Below are positions 41,501-56,500 of a DNA stretch of 64,000 bases, one piece after another. The notes under the pieces are model-generated. The model did not search any database, was not told the DNA's origin, and worked only from the letters and a program-made list of their open reading frames with translations. The first letter of the stretch is position 1. Each line of letters opens with the position of its first letter. This DNA comes from Bacillota bacterium (GTDB lineage: Bacteria; Bacillota; Clostridia; Christensenellales; CAG-917), in contig JAMPEA010000002.1 of the NCBI GenBank assembly GCA_023665365.1, positions 69,051-133,050 on the forward strand, in the 5' to 3' direction. Made by a program: the position numbers and the translations under genes.

Positions 41501-44500
41501 GGAGGAACTTGCGGCGGCAATCGCGGCAGTTGACTTCGTGTCCCGCCCCACAAACGGAATTATCACGGTGGACCTCAACGTACTCGTGGACTACGAAACG
41601 AGCGCGACCTTTATCCGCATTGACGACGAAAAACGTCTTGCGACCTACAAAGCAAGCGAGAGATATTCCAGAAACAAGTCGGACGGCAGGTTCGTGCAAG
41701 ACGCGAACGGCGTTTACGTGCGCGACGTATTTGCGTTTGACGACACTATCGGCTACATTTTGAACTTGGAAAGCGTTTCTAAATTCTTAAACGAAATCAA
41801 GCTGTCCAAGATTTACTTCGGCGACAACAATAACGACTCCGAAAACGGGGAAGCCGAAACCGTCTCGTTGGCGGAGCTTTTGAGCCACGTCGGACTCAAT
41901 CTCCTGCTCGACGACGCTATGAAAGACGGCATTCTCATCGGAATTCAACTGCGCGTCGATACCAAAGCGCTCGGTCTTGATTTAAACGAAATCAGTCTGA
42001 GCGGATTTAACCTTACAAACCTCAACTTCGACCTGCAAAAGATACTGAGCGCGCTCGAAGCCTCGATTACGCTCGACTTCACCTACGAGGACGGCGACAA
42101 GAGCGCCAGCAAGCTCGCACTCTATCTCATCGGGGGCAACCTCTACTTGGATATGAGCGCGGTGGGCGGACCTAAGCTCAGCGTAGGACTTATGGATTTG
42201 CTCGACAGGTTCGGCGTGAACGACCCCAAACAGGAAGCCGTCACCGTCGCAGAGGGCAAAGCGAACGAGGACAGCCTTTTGGCGAACGTCGGCAAGGCGC
42301 TTAACGCTATGGTCAGGAGCATCGTCGTCATCGGAACGCCTTGGGGCGTAGGCGAGGAGGCGAAAAACAGACTCGGAGAGTTGCAACTGTACTTCAAGGA
42401 AGATATGATAAACGCGCTTTTGAATCTGTTTACCGACTTTGAAGCGACCTCGGATTTGACGCTCCTCAACGATAAAACTTCGGGATTGTTCATCATACCC
42501 GACTATCATCTCGCGGGACACCGCGATATGCTCGCATTGAATGTCAAGGCTGACTTTGCCAACAAGAATGCCGCGGGCTATATCGAGGAGAAGGACGAGC
42601 AGGGCAATATAATTAAAAAGGAAGCCAACGTCGATTTCAGCGTAGACATATTGCTCGGCTTATCGCTCAACATAAGCTACGTTGACCCGAACAGCGACGA
42701 CTACGACGAAATGCTTACAAAGAACGAAAGATTCAGCTTTATAAATCTCGACCTGTACATTGAAAATCTGCTTCCGATAATCTACGGATTTTATAGGGAT
42801 AGCGACGTTTACGAGGTCGTCGAAGCCGAAAATATCGAGGAGGACGTTGCCTACTTCTATCCCGTCAAAGACGTGAACGGCGCTTACGTCGAAGTCAACG
42901 GCGAATACCGCCTCATCAAGGAGCACGAAAGCGGTCTCGTTGCAAGCGGCGACAGATATGCAATCAAAAACAACCTTGTCATGCACGACGGAGAGGCGTT
43001 GTACTTCGAGTACGTCTCAGACCCCGAAGGCAAGTACGTTTACGACAAAAAGAACGACGCGTATATCGCATATAACGCCAACGACTACAAAGAGGGCGAA
43101 AAGGTCGAGCGTTTCGCGCTTGTGACTACCTCCGCCTCGACGCAGACTTTCTACGGCGCAAAGGGCGTGCTCAAAGACGCTTACAATCGCCTCGCCGAAG
43201 ATGAAATCGACGATAACGGCACAATCTACTACGCCTTTACAAACACGGAGCTTGCCAAGGTCGTTATAGATAATGGTAATGACAATATAATAGAATATTA
43301 TATGTTTACTAACGCGAAGTCCGACGAGGACTACGTAAACCTCAAAGGCAACTTCGTCAAGCGCGGAGGAATGTTCCGCGAAATCGGCGCGAGCGACAAA
43401 AAACTCGCCGCAAGCGAAAGATATATCCGCCATTACGTCACCGTGAATAACGACAAAGAGGTCTATATCGTCGAGTATCTCCCCGACGTCAACGGCAAAT
43501 ACGTCTACGACTTTGAAAAGGGCGTTTACGTCGCAGAGACGAAAAACGGTCCTCACTTCACGCGCAAGAACACGTTGCTCGCAAAGCCGCAGAGAAATAA
43601 GGACGACGCTATCGAATACGTGCCCGTCGCGCTTTCGGAAGTCGGAATTTACTCAATCAAGGACAGACCCGATTACCGCGACCAAAACCTCTATTTCAGC
43701 GTGGGCGGATTGGTGTACTTCAACAGCAAAGGCGTTGAAAACTACAACCTCGGCGGATTGGTGTCCAACCTGCTGGGCGAGATGCTCATCGAAATGCAGG
43801 CGCAATCGGAGTTTTCAAGCGGAATAGGCATCAGAGTCGGCGTCAATCTCGACCTCGCCAAACTCGATTTAGTCGGAATAGTCAACGGAATGTCGTTGGA
43901 GGATTTCTTCCTCAACAGCGACCTTTCGGATATTGAGTTTGCAATCGAGTTTACAAGCGTAACCGCGGACGGCAAGGACGACAAGTATAAGAGCGGAAAA
44001 GTCAAGGTTTTGGGCGGTCTGTATCTCACGGGCGGCACACTCTACATAGACGCGACCGACATTATAAGTTCGGCGGAGTCCTACTCGCGCGTGGACAACT
44101 TCATCTCCAAGGCGAAGGAGCTTTTCGGACAGGTGAGCGACGCGCTGGACAAAATCCAACAGAAAGACGAAAAATCTGCGGCGGTCACTGCGGCGGCTGT
44201 CGGCGAAAATCAGGCGAGCGAAGTCGTAAGAGATTCGATTATCGCGCTCGCTTACTCAGACCAAGCGTTTAAAATTCAGCTTACGCGTTCGCTCGTCGCA
44301 ACGGTGTTTGCCGCGCTCATGCCGGAGCTTGGCTCGATAAAGGACGTGTTCGACATATTGGAGATTTCCTTGGGCTTGGAGCTTGGCGAGGAGTCCTTCA
44401 ACAACAGGATTTCCGACCTCCCCGAAAAGGAGCAGGAAAAGTGGGACACCGACCCCGAACTCAAAAAGGAAAGATACAGCTATTCGTCCGACACCGAGCC

Positions 44501-47500
44501 GAATACTGCCGTCGAACTTGACGATTACTTTATCGTAACGCTTAGAGGCGAGGACGCTTATTATCTTGCAAGCGACACGACGGTCTATATCTATCAAAAC
44601 GGCGAGTACGTCAGCGAAATCGAGCAAAAAGCCGAGGATAGCGACGACGTCGTAAAGGTCAAAGTCGCCTACGACAAAAACGACGCAAGCAGCGTCGGCG
44701 AGGACGGCGAGATAACCTATAAATACTACGTCAAAGAGGGCGCGCAATATCTGCCCATCGAGCGCTTCATCAAGGCGCAAAAGGTGGATAGCTCCTACTT
44801 TGCGGTGGTCGAGGGAAGCGGAGCCAAGCTCAGCCTCAAATCCTACGACCTGTATAAAGCCGTCGAAAATAACGGCAGGACGGAGTACGTCAACACTAAG
44901 CCCGCCGACGACTCGGATGAGCCTTATATGTTCGTCTGCGACGACGAGCAGGGCTACGTGCGCTACGTCTACTTCAACGGCGTGTATCGCAAAGTCACCA
45001 ACCTTATGATGCGCAGATACGGCTATTATAAAGACCCGAACGGCGACTTTTATCGCACGGTCAAAAATCACGAAATGCTCGACGAGTTCAAACTCGGGCT
45101 CGATTTGACCGCGGGCTGCATAAGCCTCGGATTGAGCCTCGGCAGCCTCGATATAGACTTCGGCGGCGGCATCGACCTCCTGCCCGACTATATCCGCGAC
45201 GGAGTTGCGCACACTTATATAAATAAATACGGCGAGCCGGAGCAGTATTCGCGCGACGTTCTCGATACGCTCACCGAAGCCGAAAAGCAGAGTATAACCC
45301 CCGTTGAGGTCAATCCGTTTACGGATGCGATTGTCACGATTGCGTTCTCGCTCGACCTTGACTTTGGCATGACGGAAGGTTCTATCGACTTCGGTCAGAT
45401 TATGACGGGCATACTCGGCAATTTGGCGGGTGTGAAACTCGAAATCCCCAGCACTTCAAAGGGCTATTCGTCGGCGCATTTCAGACTTGACTTCTCGCTA
45501 ATGCTCGACATCGGCGAAATGGGCAACTCCGAGCTTACGCTCGAACTGTTTGCCGTCACCGAATCGGGCTACGACGCAAAGTGGGCGGGCATCTACTACT
45601 TCGGCAGGTCCATCTATCTCGACCTCGAAGAGGTGTTCGGAATTCCCAAGATAAGCGTAGAGGAGGTCAAGGCGACCGAGCTTATCAATACCATATTCGG
45701 CATATTCAACATGGGTCAACCCTTCGAGCTTGGCAACGACAACAAGGCTAAGGGCGAAGCGGTGACAGCCGCCGCGGCAACTGTCGGCGCAAGCGGCACG
45801 ACGGGCGCGACGGGCGAGGTGGACTTCTCCAACAAAGACCTCGCGCTTGCGGTCCTGTTCAACAAGAACTTGCTCACCGTCGGACTCGGCAACGAAATGT
45901 TCAAGAAAATCATCGAGCTCATCGATACGACTTCGCTCGGCTTCGAGTTGAAGGAACTGTTCTATGACGAGCTCAACGCGAGCGTACAGGTCAAGCTGGA
46001 TACGTCAGAGGCAATCAGCCTCGAAGTCGGCGTTGCGCTCGGGCTTGTCGGCACAAGATACGACAAGGTTGCAACCGCGACGAAATCAGGAGACAGCGCG
46101 GACGAAACAAGGATTATAGAATCCATCAACAATCCGCAGGAAACGACGAAATACTACGTGTTCCGTCCCGAAACCACCAATAAAAATGCTGACGGCTACG
46201 TTGACCAAAAGGGATACTACGTCAAGGGCGACGACGGCACGTATGTCCGCGTGGCTAAGCCCGACGACGTCGTAAACGGCACTAAGTACGTCAAGTACAG
46301 AGTTCTCTACGGCGAGTTCGATGAAGAGGGAGTCTTAAAGGAGACGACTTATAAACTCTATCTCAGACCTATGCTCGACGGCGCAGGCAACGGCGGCGAA
46401 AATATGGGCGCACAGCAACTCGCGCTTAAAGCGGGCGATGAAATCTATTCGCTTACGCCAAACGGCGTGGGAGCAAGCGCAAACACCAGCTACGTCGCCG
46501 ACGGCGGCAAATACGACGTTGACCTCAGCCTCAAACTTGCCATAGTCAACCTCAACGTGGAGTTTAACAATTCCAGAAGTTACGCATTGACTTCCGACGA
46601 GCTTCAAGAGTACGTCAACTTCGGCGAGACCGACCGCATCGTGCTCACCGAGACGATTGATATTACCACCTCGTTCAAGTCGGGCGAGGACAACGATATT
46701 GACCTCAGCGCAGTGATAAGCGCGTTCATTCCGTCGATGTCATCGGATGACCTCATCAAGATAATTTCCGAGGCGGACGACGGCGGCGACGTAAACCGTC
46801 AAATCCAAGCGGTCGTCACGCTCGACTTGCAACTTATGGCGCTTGTCAACTATGCGCGCACGCACCTTACGGAATTCCTCGGCGAGGAAATCGTCAAGAA
46901 AATCTTGGGCGACGAGGACGTGTTCAACAGAGAGATGACCCTGTTCGATACGATTGCGTTGATTGAAGGTCTGTATAATTACAGGGATAAGCTCGGCGCG
47001 AACAGAGTTCAAATCATCTTCGACATCGTAAGTTTCTTCGACCTCAAAATCGTCATTCAGACTAAGGGCGGGGCGGACAGCACCCCCCACGACCTGTTCG
47101 GTCTGTATATGATGGGCGCGACGTTCGAGCTTTTAAGCGTTGCCGAAAAAACCGAGGGCAACGAGAAGTACGTTGACCCGAGCGACCGCTACGACCACTA
47201 CTTCCAGAACGACAAGGGCGCGTACTACTACGACGAGGATACTAAGACTTATAAACCCATCGACGATGACAATCCCCCGTCGGCTAAGAACAGATATTCA
47301 TTCGACCTCAACTACTGCTATCAAAACGATCTCGGCGGATATAAGCGCGTCAACGGCGGCATATTCCTCGATTTGAGCTACCTCAAAATGCCGAGCATTT
47401 ATATCAGCAGTGCGGAAGTCGAAAACATATTTATGAATTTGCTCGGCGGATACTTCGGCAACGGCGAAGCGGAATCCGTCTCTGCGACCGCGGTTGACGA

Positions 47501-50500
47501 GGGCGGCGAGAACGGCGAGGAGAAAGAAGAAGATGAGATCAGCTTCCCGCTTTTGAGCGAAGAGATTTTGGGCTATATCCGCTCCTTCGTATACGGCTTT
47601 AACATCACGTCGAGATACGTACAACTGCTCGTACAGCCCGACTATATCAACTCGCTGCTGTCTATCTTCCTCGGCGAGGATAGCTTGGTGAAGTTCGACA
47701 CGGAGCAGTTTGTCAACATGCCTTCGCTTACGATTTACTTCGATATGTCCAAGCATACCTACGTCAATACGCAGGAGCTTGCGAAAAAAATAGGCACGGG
47801 CGAGGACGAATATACCGTTAAGCAAGTCGAGGATATAATGTCCGCGTCGCAGTATAGGTTTAGCGTGACCGAATACAAGGGCGAGGGCGCGTCAAGCAAG
47901 GGGCTTTACTATCAAGAGAACGGCGCGTTCGAGCTAATCGCGCAGATGTCCGCCAGCGAAAGAAAGATTTACGACGAGCTCGTAGAAGCGGGCGAGAAAT
48001 CCTATTACGACATAACGACCCATGACGTTTACATAAGAGTGGACGGTTCGTTTGTGCTTTACAGCGCGGCGAGTAAATCGCAAATCAAGCGTTCGGATAA
48101 AAACGAAAACGCGTATTCCAAATACGGAATTACCGTGCCTACGCTGTTCCAGTTGACGAACGACGTACCCGAGAAGGCGGAAGAAGGCGAGAACACCTAC
48201 TACGTAGAGGATTTGATTTACACCTCGCTCGGCGCAGAAAAACTCTACTGCGTGCAGACCATCGAGGATAGAGAACCGTTTGTCGACCTCGAACTGTATC
48301 TGTGGACGTATAAAGTCGAATTGGGAATTAACTTCCCCAAGTTTGACATAGAGAAATACGAGTACGTCAACGTCAAGGAGCTTGCCGAGAAGGTTGCAAA
48401 CGGCACTGCGACGGAGAATGAGATAGCGACCTACGACGTGGTTTCAAAGTATCCCGACACCGTGCGCTACCGCGAAATAGCGCAATATCTCTATTCGAGC
48501 GAGGACAAGGAGATTGACGGCACGTATTCGTGGAGATACGACTACTTTACGACCGACGAGGACGGCAAGGCGATATTCAGCGTCAATAATTACAACAAGC
48601 AACCGCGCTTCCTCGCGTCGAGGATAAACTCCGTCGATGAGGAGACCGGCAAGGAAGTCCACGAGACGCGATATTATGAGATAAACAAGGATACGCTTGC
48701 AGTGCTCGTGGACGGCACCTACGTCAATGCCGTCACGGCGCGCGGCGAAAGCGAAATCTTCGACTATCTCACCGATATGATTGAAAACGGCACTGAGTAC
48801 TACGTGCTCGTCGAGGGGACGACCTACGTCAAACTGCAACGCTCGTATATGTACAAGCGCACGCTGTACAACGAGCATAAAAAGGTCAATATCAAGCCCG
48901 ACGAAGTGGACGATTATGACGACTACTACGTGCGCACGATGAGACAGGGCTTCATAACCCCGCCCGATTACGACCTGCCGCAGTATGACGATTACGCCTA
49001 CAAAACGCCGGTATCCATAGGCGAAGTGTTCTATTTGTCCGTGGACGTGAGCGCGCAACTGTATATCAACGCGGGCAAGATGTACTTCAAGTACGGCGAT
49101 TTCAGACAGCTTTACGCGCAGACCGTCGAAAATATGAAGAAAGCGGCGTTTATAGGCATGACCGACGAGGAACTCGCCGAACTCGATGCAAAAATCGTGG
49201 CGTTTATCGTCAAAAACAAGATCGGCTTCGAGAAACTGCGCGGCGAGTACGTCGCAGTGGAGGGCGAAGACGCCCAAGAATTAGAGGCGAAGATATTGGC
49301 GTTAATTGAAAGCGACAATCTGTATATCCGCGCAAATTCTTCGCTCGGCGAGGACTACGACGGCGTTGAAGAGAAAATTTCAAGCGTACTCAGCGGCATA
49401 TTCGGCGAGATGGGCGGAATGTTGCAGTTGCAAGAGGACGACTCGTTCAACCTCTACGTTGAAATCCGCGCGGACGTTTGCTTCGACCTCAGGCTCAACG
49501 CCACGACGATAGACCCGTCCAAGCTCGAAATCGGGGAAATTTTCACGGTCTATCTTGCGGACTTGTTCAGACTCAACATTCGTGACCTCGACGTTGCGAT
49601 AGATATTTGGATGCAACAAAACGACCTCAAAGCGAACGGAGACGGCTACGTCGCGTCCGATGAGCGCAACAGCTACTCGGGCAGGACAATCAACGGCTCG
49701 CTTACGCACGTAGTTGGCATCTACTACGACCGCAATATCACGACGGGCAAGTCGGGGCTTTATATCGACCTGTCCTGGTTGCTCGGCGACGACGCAAAGA
49801 TTTACGTCGATATGAGCAAATACTCCTTAGAGGACGTTATCAACGGCGCGCTCGGCAAGAACTGGCTCAACCCGACCAATCCCGAGGCGACGACGGTCGC
49901 GGCTTGGGAAGATAACATAAACGACAAGTTTACCGACGCTCAAAAGCCGAGCGTGACTACGGCGTATCTGAATATCTTTACGAACGCCATTGCGGTGAAC
50001 GTGACCTCGGGCTTCTTGAAAGTCATAATCGAGGAGGCGATGGACGACGCCGACGCGATACTCGACGCGCTGCCCAACTTCAAGGCATACGTCAAGTTGG
50101 GGCTTAACCCGTACAGCGTAGCGGTTGGCGCGATGCTGTTCAACGAGGAGGGCAACAAGCCTATCTTCGACATCGGCTTGAAGATTAACGGCGCAAACGG
50201 CGATTCGGAATCTTCGTCGATACTACTCGGCACCGAGCAGGATTACAAGGCGGCGCAAATAAAAGATAATATCTTCAAATACGCGAGTTTCCGCTACGAC
50301 GAGAACGGCATTTACGGCAAGAACTACAATATGAGGAACTTCCTGCGCCTGTATAAGGACAGCAGTACGGATTTGGAATACTACAAAAATACCGACGGCA
50401 AGAAAGAGAGCGACGACGGCAAGAAAGTAGTCCTTTACAAGCAGGATAGTGACGGGAAGTTTGTGACTGCCGAGGAAAATTATGTCGGCGAGACTTACTT

Positions 50501-53500
50501 AGCGTACGAAAAAGCGCCCGTGGGACGCTACTCGCACGACGGCTACGCGGCGAGGGAGATTTTGGCGGAGCAGAGATTTGCATTCGGCTCGCAATACGAC
50601 GCGCGTTACACCAAGGACGAGGAGCATAGAGGCAAACTCTACTACCGTGACGAAAACGGCAACTATCATCCCATCAGCGAAAATACTGCGCTCAACTCGG
50701 CAAACTACCGCGAGATACGCGACAGCTACACGTTCAAGACCTATCGCGGGACGCTTTACGCGGTCAGCGCGAGCGGCGACTACGTAGCGGTTGACAAAAA
50801 GACGCTCGGCGGCTACACGGGCGAGGGCTGTTTGCAATACAGGCTCGCCACCCAAGATGAGATAGCGGACAAAGACAATAGGCTTGTCTTGGCGAACGAC
50901 GGCAAATACTATATGCCTATCGCCACCGTCGGCAACGACTACACGAGCGCGGACGATGCGGATAAGTACGCAGAGGAGAACCCCGACGGCAAAGTATACG
51001 TGCTCGACGGCAACTTTGCGGTTTACAAAGAGGCGACGAAACTTGACCTCAGCAAAGAAAGTATCAAAATCGACGACGTGCTCGGCGACCTTGATTCGCT
51101 TGAAATAGGCGCGAACCTCGATATAACGCTCGAAGTGAGCAACGTAATCAACTGGGCGCATCAGATGACGCAGTTCATCAACAGCGGCAAGACGTCGGGT
51201 GCGGACAAGCTGGTGGATTATCTGTACTTCATCATCGGCTCGCTCGAATATTTGTCAAACGACGGCAAAAATACGACGACGCACAGCAAAATCAGCCTCG
51301 AACTCAGTTTGCAAGCGTATCTGCCCACCAAGAACCTCGTAAGCATACTTGCCGACGACGACCCCGATAAGGAAGTCAACTTCCTTGACGTTATCGACGG
51401 CTTGCAGGCTTACGTGGAACTCACCTATGCCACGGGCTTGCACGTAAAAGACGGCGCGCCTGTCAGAGCGACTTCCAAGCTGTGGATTGAAATTGTGGGC
51501 GGCAAGTTGAATTTGTATCTCGATATGCACGCGTTGGGCGACCTTATTGGGCTTGGCAACTTCTTCGACTACGGCAGAGTGGAGAACTTCGATTTGACCG
51601 GCTTGTTTGGCGACGCAAGCGCGAGCGCGGTCGCAACGGCATACGCAAAGGCGAGTGCGGACTTCGAGGAAACCAACTACGGCTTAATTCCCGAAAACGT
51701 TTGGGGAGTGCTCGATATGCTTGTCGGCAGACTGTTGATTGCGGGCGACTTTATGACGATAGGTCTCAATCAAAATCTGCTTGCCGACCTTGTGACTTCG
51801 CTCATCGACTCCGAAAACGAGACGCTCCAAAAGATAGGCGAATATCTGCCCAAGCTGTACACCACAAACAACAGCGACACGTCGGGCATCACGCTCAACT
51901 TCACGAGCGACAAGCCGAGCCTTGACATCAACTTCGGCTTCGAGGTCGGCGAGGAATACTATATGACCGTCTCCCAGTACAACGATTGGTTTGGCGCGAC
52001 TTATAACGATGAGGGTGAGCTTATCAAGGAGGGCAAGTATGCCAATGGCAACGGAGCAAACTGGGCAGGCACAAGGTTTGAGAAGAACTCGGGCGGGAGC
52101 TATTCCGTGACGGATAAAACGACAGACGCAAGCACCTACGTCTACGTGTCGAGCAAGGATTACGTCTTGATTTCCTACGCTTTCCCCAACTGGAAGGATA
52201 ACGAAAAGTGGAGCGGCGAAACCTACGACTACGACGCGACGACGGGCGAGTTTGTGCTAAACGAAAACGGCACGGGTCTTTATATGCCGATTGGCGACAT
52301 TGGGCTGTCTGCGAGCCTCTACGGGCTGTACGCAAGGGTCAACGAGCCTTTCAGCGTCAATCCCGTTGAAAAATTCGACGGACAGGCAATCGACACCAAT
52401 AATGATGGCATCAAAGACGCGCTTGACGACAGCCAGTTTGTGAAAATCGAAAACGCCAAGGCGTATTTGAACATGAGCATAAATATCTCGCTTTTCGGCG
52501 AGGGAAAGACGGGCGGCAAAAACACCGTCGATATGAGCGAACTGCTCGATTTGATACTCGACCTTGCCGTACCCGAAAAGGATATGGGCACGTCGCAGTT
52601 CAAGTTGAATATCATCAACAAGCTCGGCGACAATAAGGACGCATATCTCAAACTCGACCTGCTTGCCACGATTGACTTTGAGACGGGCAAGCTCGGATTG
52701 TCGCTCGACTTGAAGAAGTACGCGAGCAAGACGGGCAATACTGTCAAGTACAACACGCTCATCGGCATACACCTTTTGAACGACGTGATATATCTCGACC
52801 TCAGCGGGCTTTTGGGCGATACGGCAAAGTTGAAGCTGACGGGCGTCGGCGTAGATACGTTACTCAAAAATTCGCTTGACAAACTGCTCGGCAGAGACGA
52901 TAACGCAAAAACGAGCGGCGAGGCTGCCACCGCGGCGGCGAGCGAGATAGAGATTGTCAAAAATCTTATGTCGGATTGGGAGTATATAATGCTCCTGTTC
53001 CGCCCGCAAGAGATACTCTTGCAACTCAACGCCGACCTTGTCAACTTGGTTTATAGGAAGATACTGCAAGTGCGCGGCGAGCCTATGCGCGACCTGTTGC
53101 CCGACCTCGGCGACTGGATGCTGTATATCGGCACAAAGAATGGCAACCGCACCAATATCAGCCTCAATATGAGGTTCAGCGACGCGCTTTACGCCACGCT
53201 CGACCTCGAAATGCCTCAAATCACGAAAGACGTGGCGCAGGGCAAGAAGGATATTGGAACGGCAATCGGCACAACGTCCAAGTATACGTCGCTTGGCAAT
53301 CTAAACGTAGTTGAGCTTATAAGCGGCGGCGACGTTGATTTCAACGGAGTGATTGAGTCGCTCTCTTTGCCGAAGATAGGCTTGTCCACGCAAATGACGG
53401 TCAAGATTTCCTCTCAGGGCTTGTCGTATGACGAAAACAAAGACGAATACGAGGAATCCTTTGCAAATTGGATTGGCAATACGCTTCTCCCGTCATTGCT

Positions 53501-56500
53501 CGGCGATATGGAGGTTTTGGGAAGCAAAATATTCAGCAACCTTAAAACGTATTTGACGATAGGCAACAGCTCGCACGCGCTCACGTTGACGATTGACCTC
53601 AACCTCAATCTCAACCTCGGCTCGTTGATTAAAAACGGCATTTCGGGCTTGCTTGACAGCGATATTGCAGTTGACGTCAAACTCGGCTATCCGCTCAATA
53701 AAAAGCTGCTCAGCCTCTACTACTTCGGCTCGTCAAGGCTGTCCGGTGTTAATTATGACAGCACGACTAAGACATATGGATATTATGAACTGTCTACAAG
53801 CGGAAATAGAAGGTCGGACGCGATTTACATTGACCTAAGCGGTCTCGGTCTTGGCAAAATCAAGTTCCAAGGCATTGCGGGCTTGCTCGGCGGAGAATAC
53901 GTGTACAACAACACGGCTACGACCGTCGCCGAAGACGGCGCCGTCGTCAACCCTGCAACCCCGATTGCGCTTGACGTCAACCTTGAAAACAACAAGGTCG
54001 CGCTGTCGTTCGATACAGGTCTGTTTAACGCAATACTCTCGTTGCTTGAAGTGGAGCTGCCTTTCAGCTTGCCGAATATCCAAAGCGCAACGCTTACTAT
54101 GCTGTTCGGCGACAAGGGCTTGAACAACCTCACGCTTGAATCGGGTCTGGACAGCGTAGGCTCGGCAGTCTACGTCGGATTAAGCGACTTCAAACTCACC
54201 GTGGGCACGGATGCGTTTAATGCTTCCGACAAGATACAGGAGGTCAAGACAGGCTACGCGGGTCTCACGTTCTCGAATACGGCGGGGCTTATGGGGCTTG
54301 TGCAAAACGTGCTCGACAGCGTCCTGCTAAACGCAAATATCGAGATACAAAACAACGTGTGGAGCGCGGGTTACAGCAACAAGAGTGGCTATGGAGACGT
54401 AGGTTATTTTGAGGTCAATAAGCAACGCTCCAAGATTACGCTTACAAGTCAGAAAAAATACGATTATAGCAAGGATGCCGACAGTGAAGGCAAGCAAGAG
54501 GGCGTTAAGGGCTATAAGTTGTTCCTTGCACTCGCGCCCGACAACACCGGCAGCTATCGTTACAGCCAAGACGTGAGCACTCTTAAAATAGTTCTCGGCG
54601 GAGGCAACGTCTTCATCAAAGGACTTCCGCTTCACGTTGAAACGCCTCTGGGAATGGCAGAAACAACTGTCAATAATTTGGTGCAGGATAATATAGGCTT
54701 CCTCAGCTTCCCGCTATCACTTTTCAGCGGCACGAGCGGCGACTACAACGTGTATAAATATCCGTCAAGCACTAGCATCGGCGGAATTGAGAAGGGCGAA
54801 TCCACTTCGTCAAGCGGTTCTACGGATGACGGAAAGGAAAAGTATTCCTACGAATACAAGCCTAATTTGACGGGACTTATCAAGTCGCTCGAACTGAATA
54901 TAGACAACAAGCACGGCTATTATCCTTACTATGACGGCATTACAACCACAAAGTACAGCAATATGGACGATGCGGGGCTTATCTCAATCAAAATCAAGTT
55001 TAATAAAGACGCTTTCAACGAGTTGATGATATTCATTGATTGCTTCATACTCAGCTTTATAAGCGATATGAACAGCCACACAAATCTCGGAGGAACACAA
55101 TCATATTTTGTCAATCCCGAAGCGTTAAAGGCATTCAACGCACAGGCTGATGATAACGGAACAGACCCGAGAGGAAATTATTTGAGCTATAAAACGGTTA
55201 AGGATTTGTTGACATATTTTGATAATAACTACGTTAAGAAGACTACAACAACAGAGCAGAAGGTCAAGTTCCTCGAACCCTATATCAGAAGTTTGCCCTA
55301 TTCGATACTAAAATACGTAGCGCGCGATATGCTCTATGGTGTATTAAACGGAGTTACTGTTATCGGATGTAACAGTATATGGGATGAAAAGTCGCTCATT
55401 GGATTGGCTACCGTGGTTGGCGCGGCAGGTCCTGCTTTGCAAAACCTGTCGAGAGTTATCGCCGGTATTCTTCCGTTGCCGTTCTGCGTTGGCGACATAG
55501 ACCCGAGCCTCAATATCTATATCGACCTCGACCCGAGCTATTCCGATTACGGTCTAAGCGCCAGTTCAAAAATGACCCCGGGCATCAGAGCCATCGAGCT
55601 TATGATAAACGGCGAGAAGAACGGCGTCGGCACAGGCATGACCTATTTGAAGAGCCCTGACGCGGATAGCAATGGCAAGTATTCAAAGGGCTACTACAAC
55701 ATTACAAAACACGTCAGCACGTCGGAGGATGAGAATGCAATAGACAGTGCTTGGGATTTCTTCATGCTACGCATAACGCCATATAGCGTCAATAAAGTCG
55801 AAAATACGCAGTTGCTCGGCTTTGACGACGCCGTAAGCGCGACGGAGATTTCGGGGCAGGCAACTCCGCCGACCTCAATCACCATTACCGACCCCGGAGC
55901 GCGAACGGGCATTATGAATGGAGGCAAAGAGCCAGGCACAAACGGCAAAAGCAATGCGGGCAAGACTATATCCATGAAGAGCACCGAGTTCTACGACAGC
56001 AACCTCTTCCCGCAACTTGCCGACGTCACGTTCAACGCGGGCGACGCCTCGGGCAACGCCTATCACAGCTATTATTCGGGCGCTGCGGAACTCGGAGACG
56101 CACCCGGCACGCAAATCATCTGGGACGCGTCCTCAATCGACTATACCATCAAAAACACAAGCGCAACCAGTGATCTCCTTATAGGTTACGTCTACGGTTA
56201 CGCGCTCAACGTGGTGCTGTATGCAATCCCCGTGTACGTCACAAGCGACACGGCTGTCTCGGGCGTGCAGGCATATACGAGAAAAACCGACGCGATAGGT
56301 GATAACAACGAATATGCAAGCGCGCAGATTTCGTTCAACATAAATACGCAAGCGGTCAACAGAAACGGCAACAGTATATTCAGAAACGAATTGCCCGACC
56401 TTGTAATGCTCTCGTTCAACAACGGCGATAAACACACCTTTGGCACGGCGCTCACCGAGGGCGGAAGCGTCGCAAAAGCTGTTGTAGGTAAAAGTTCTCA

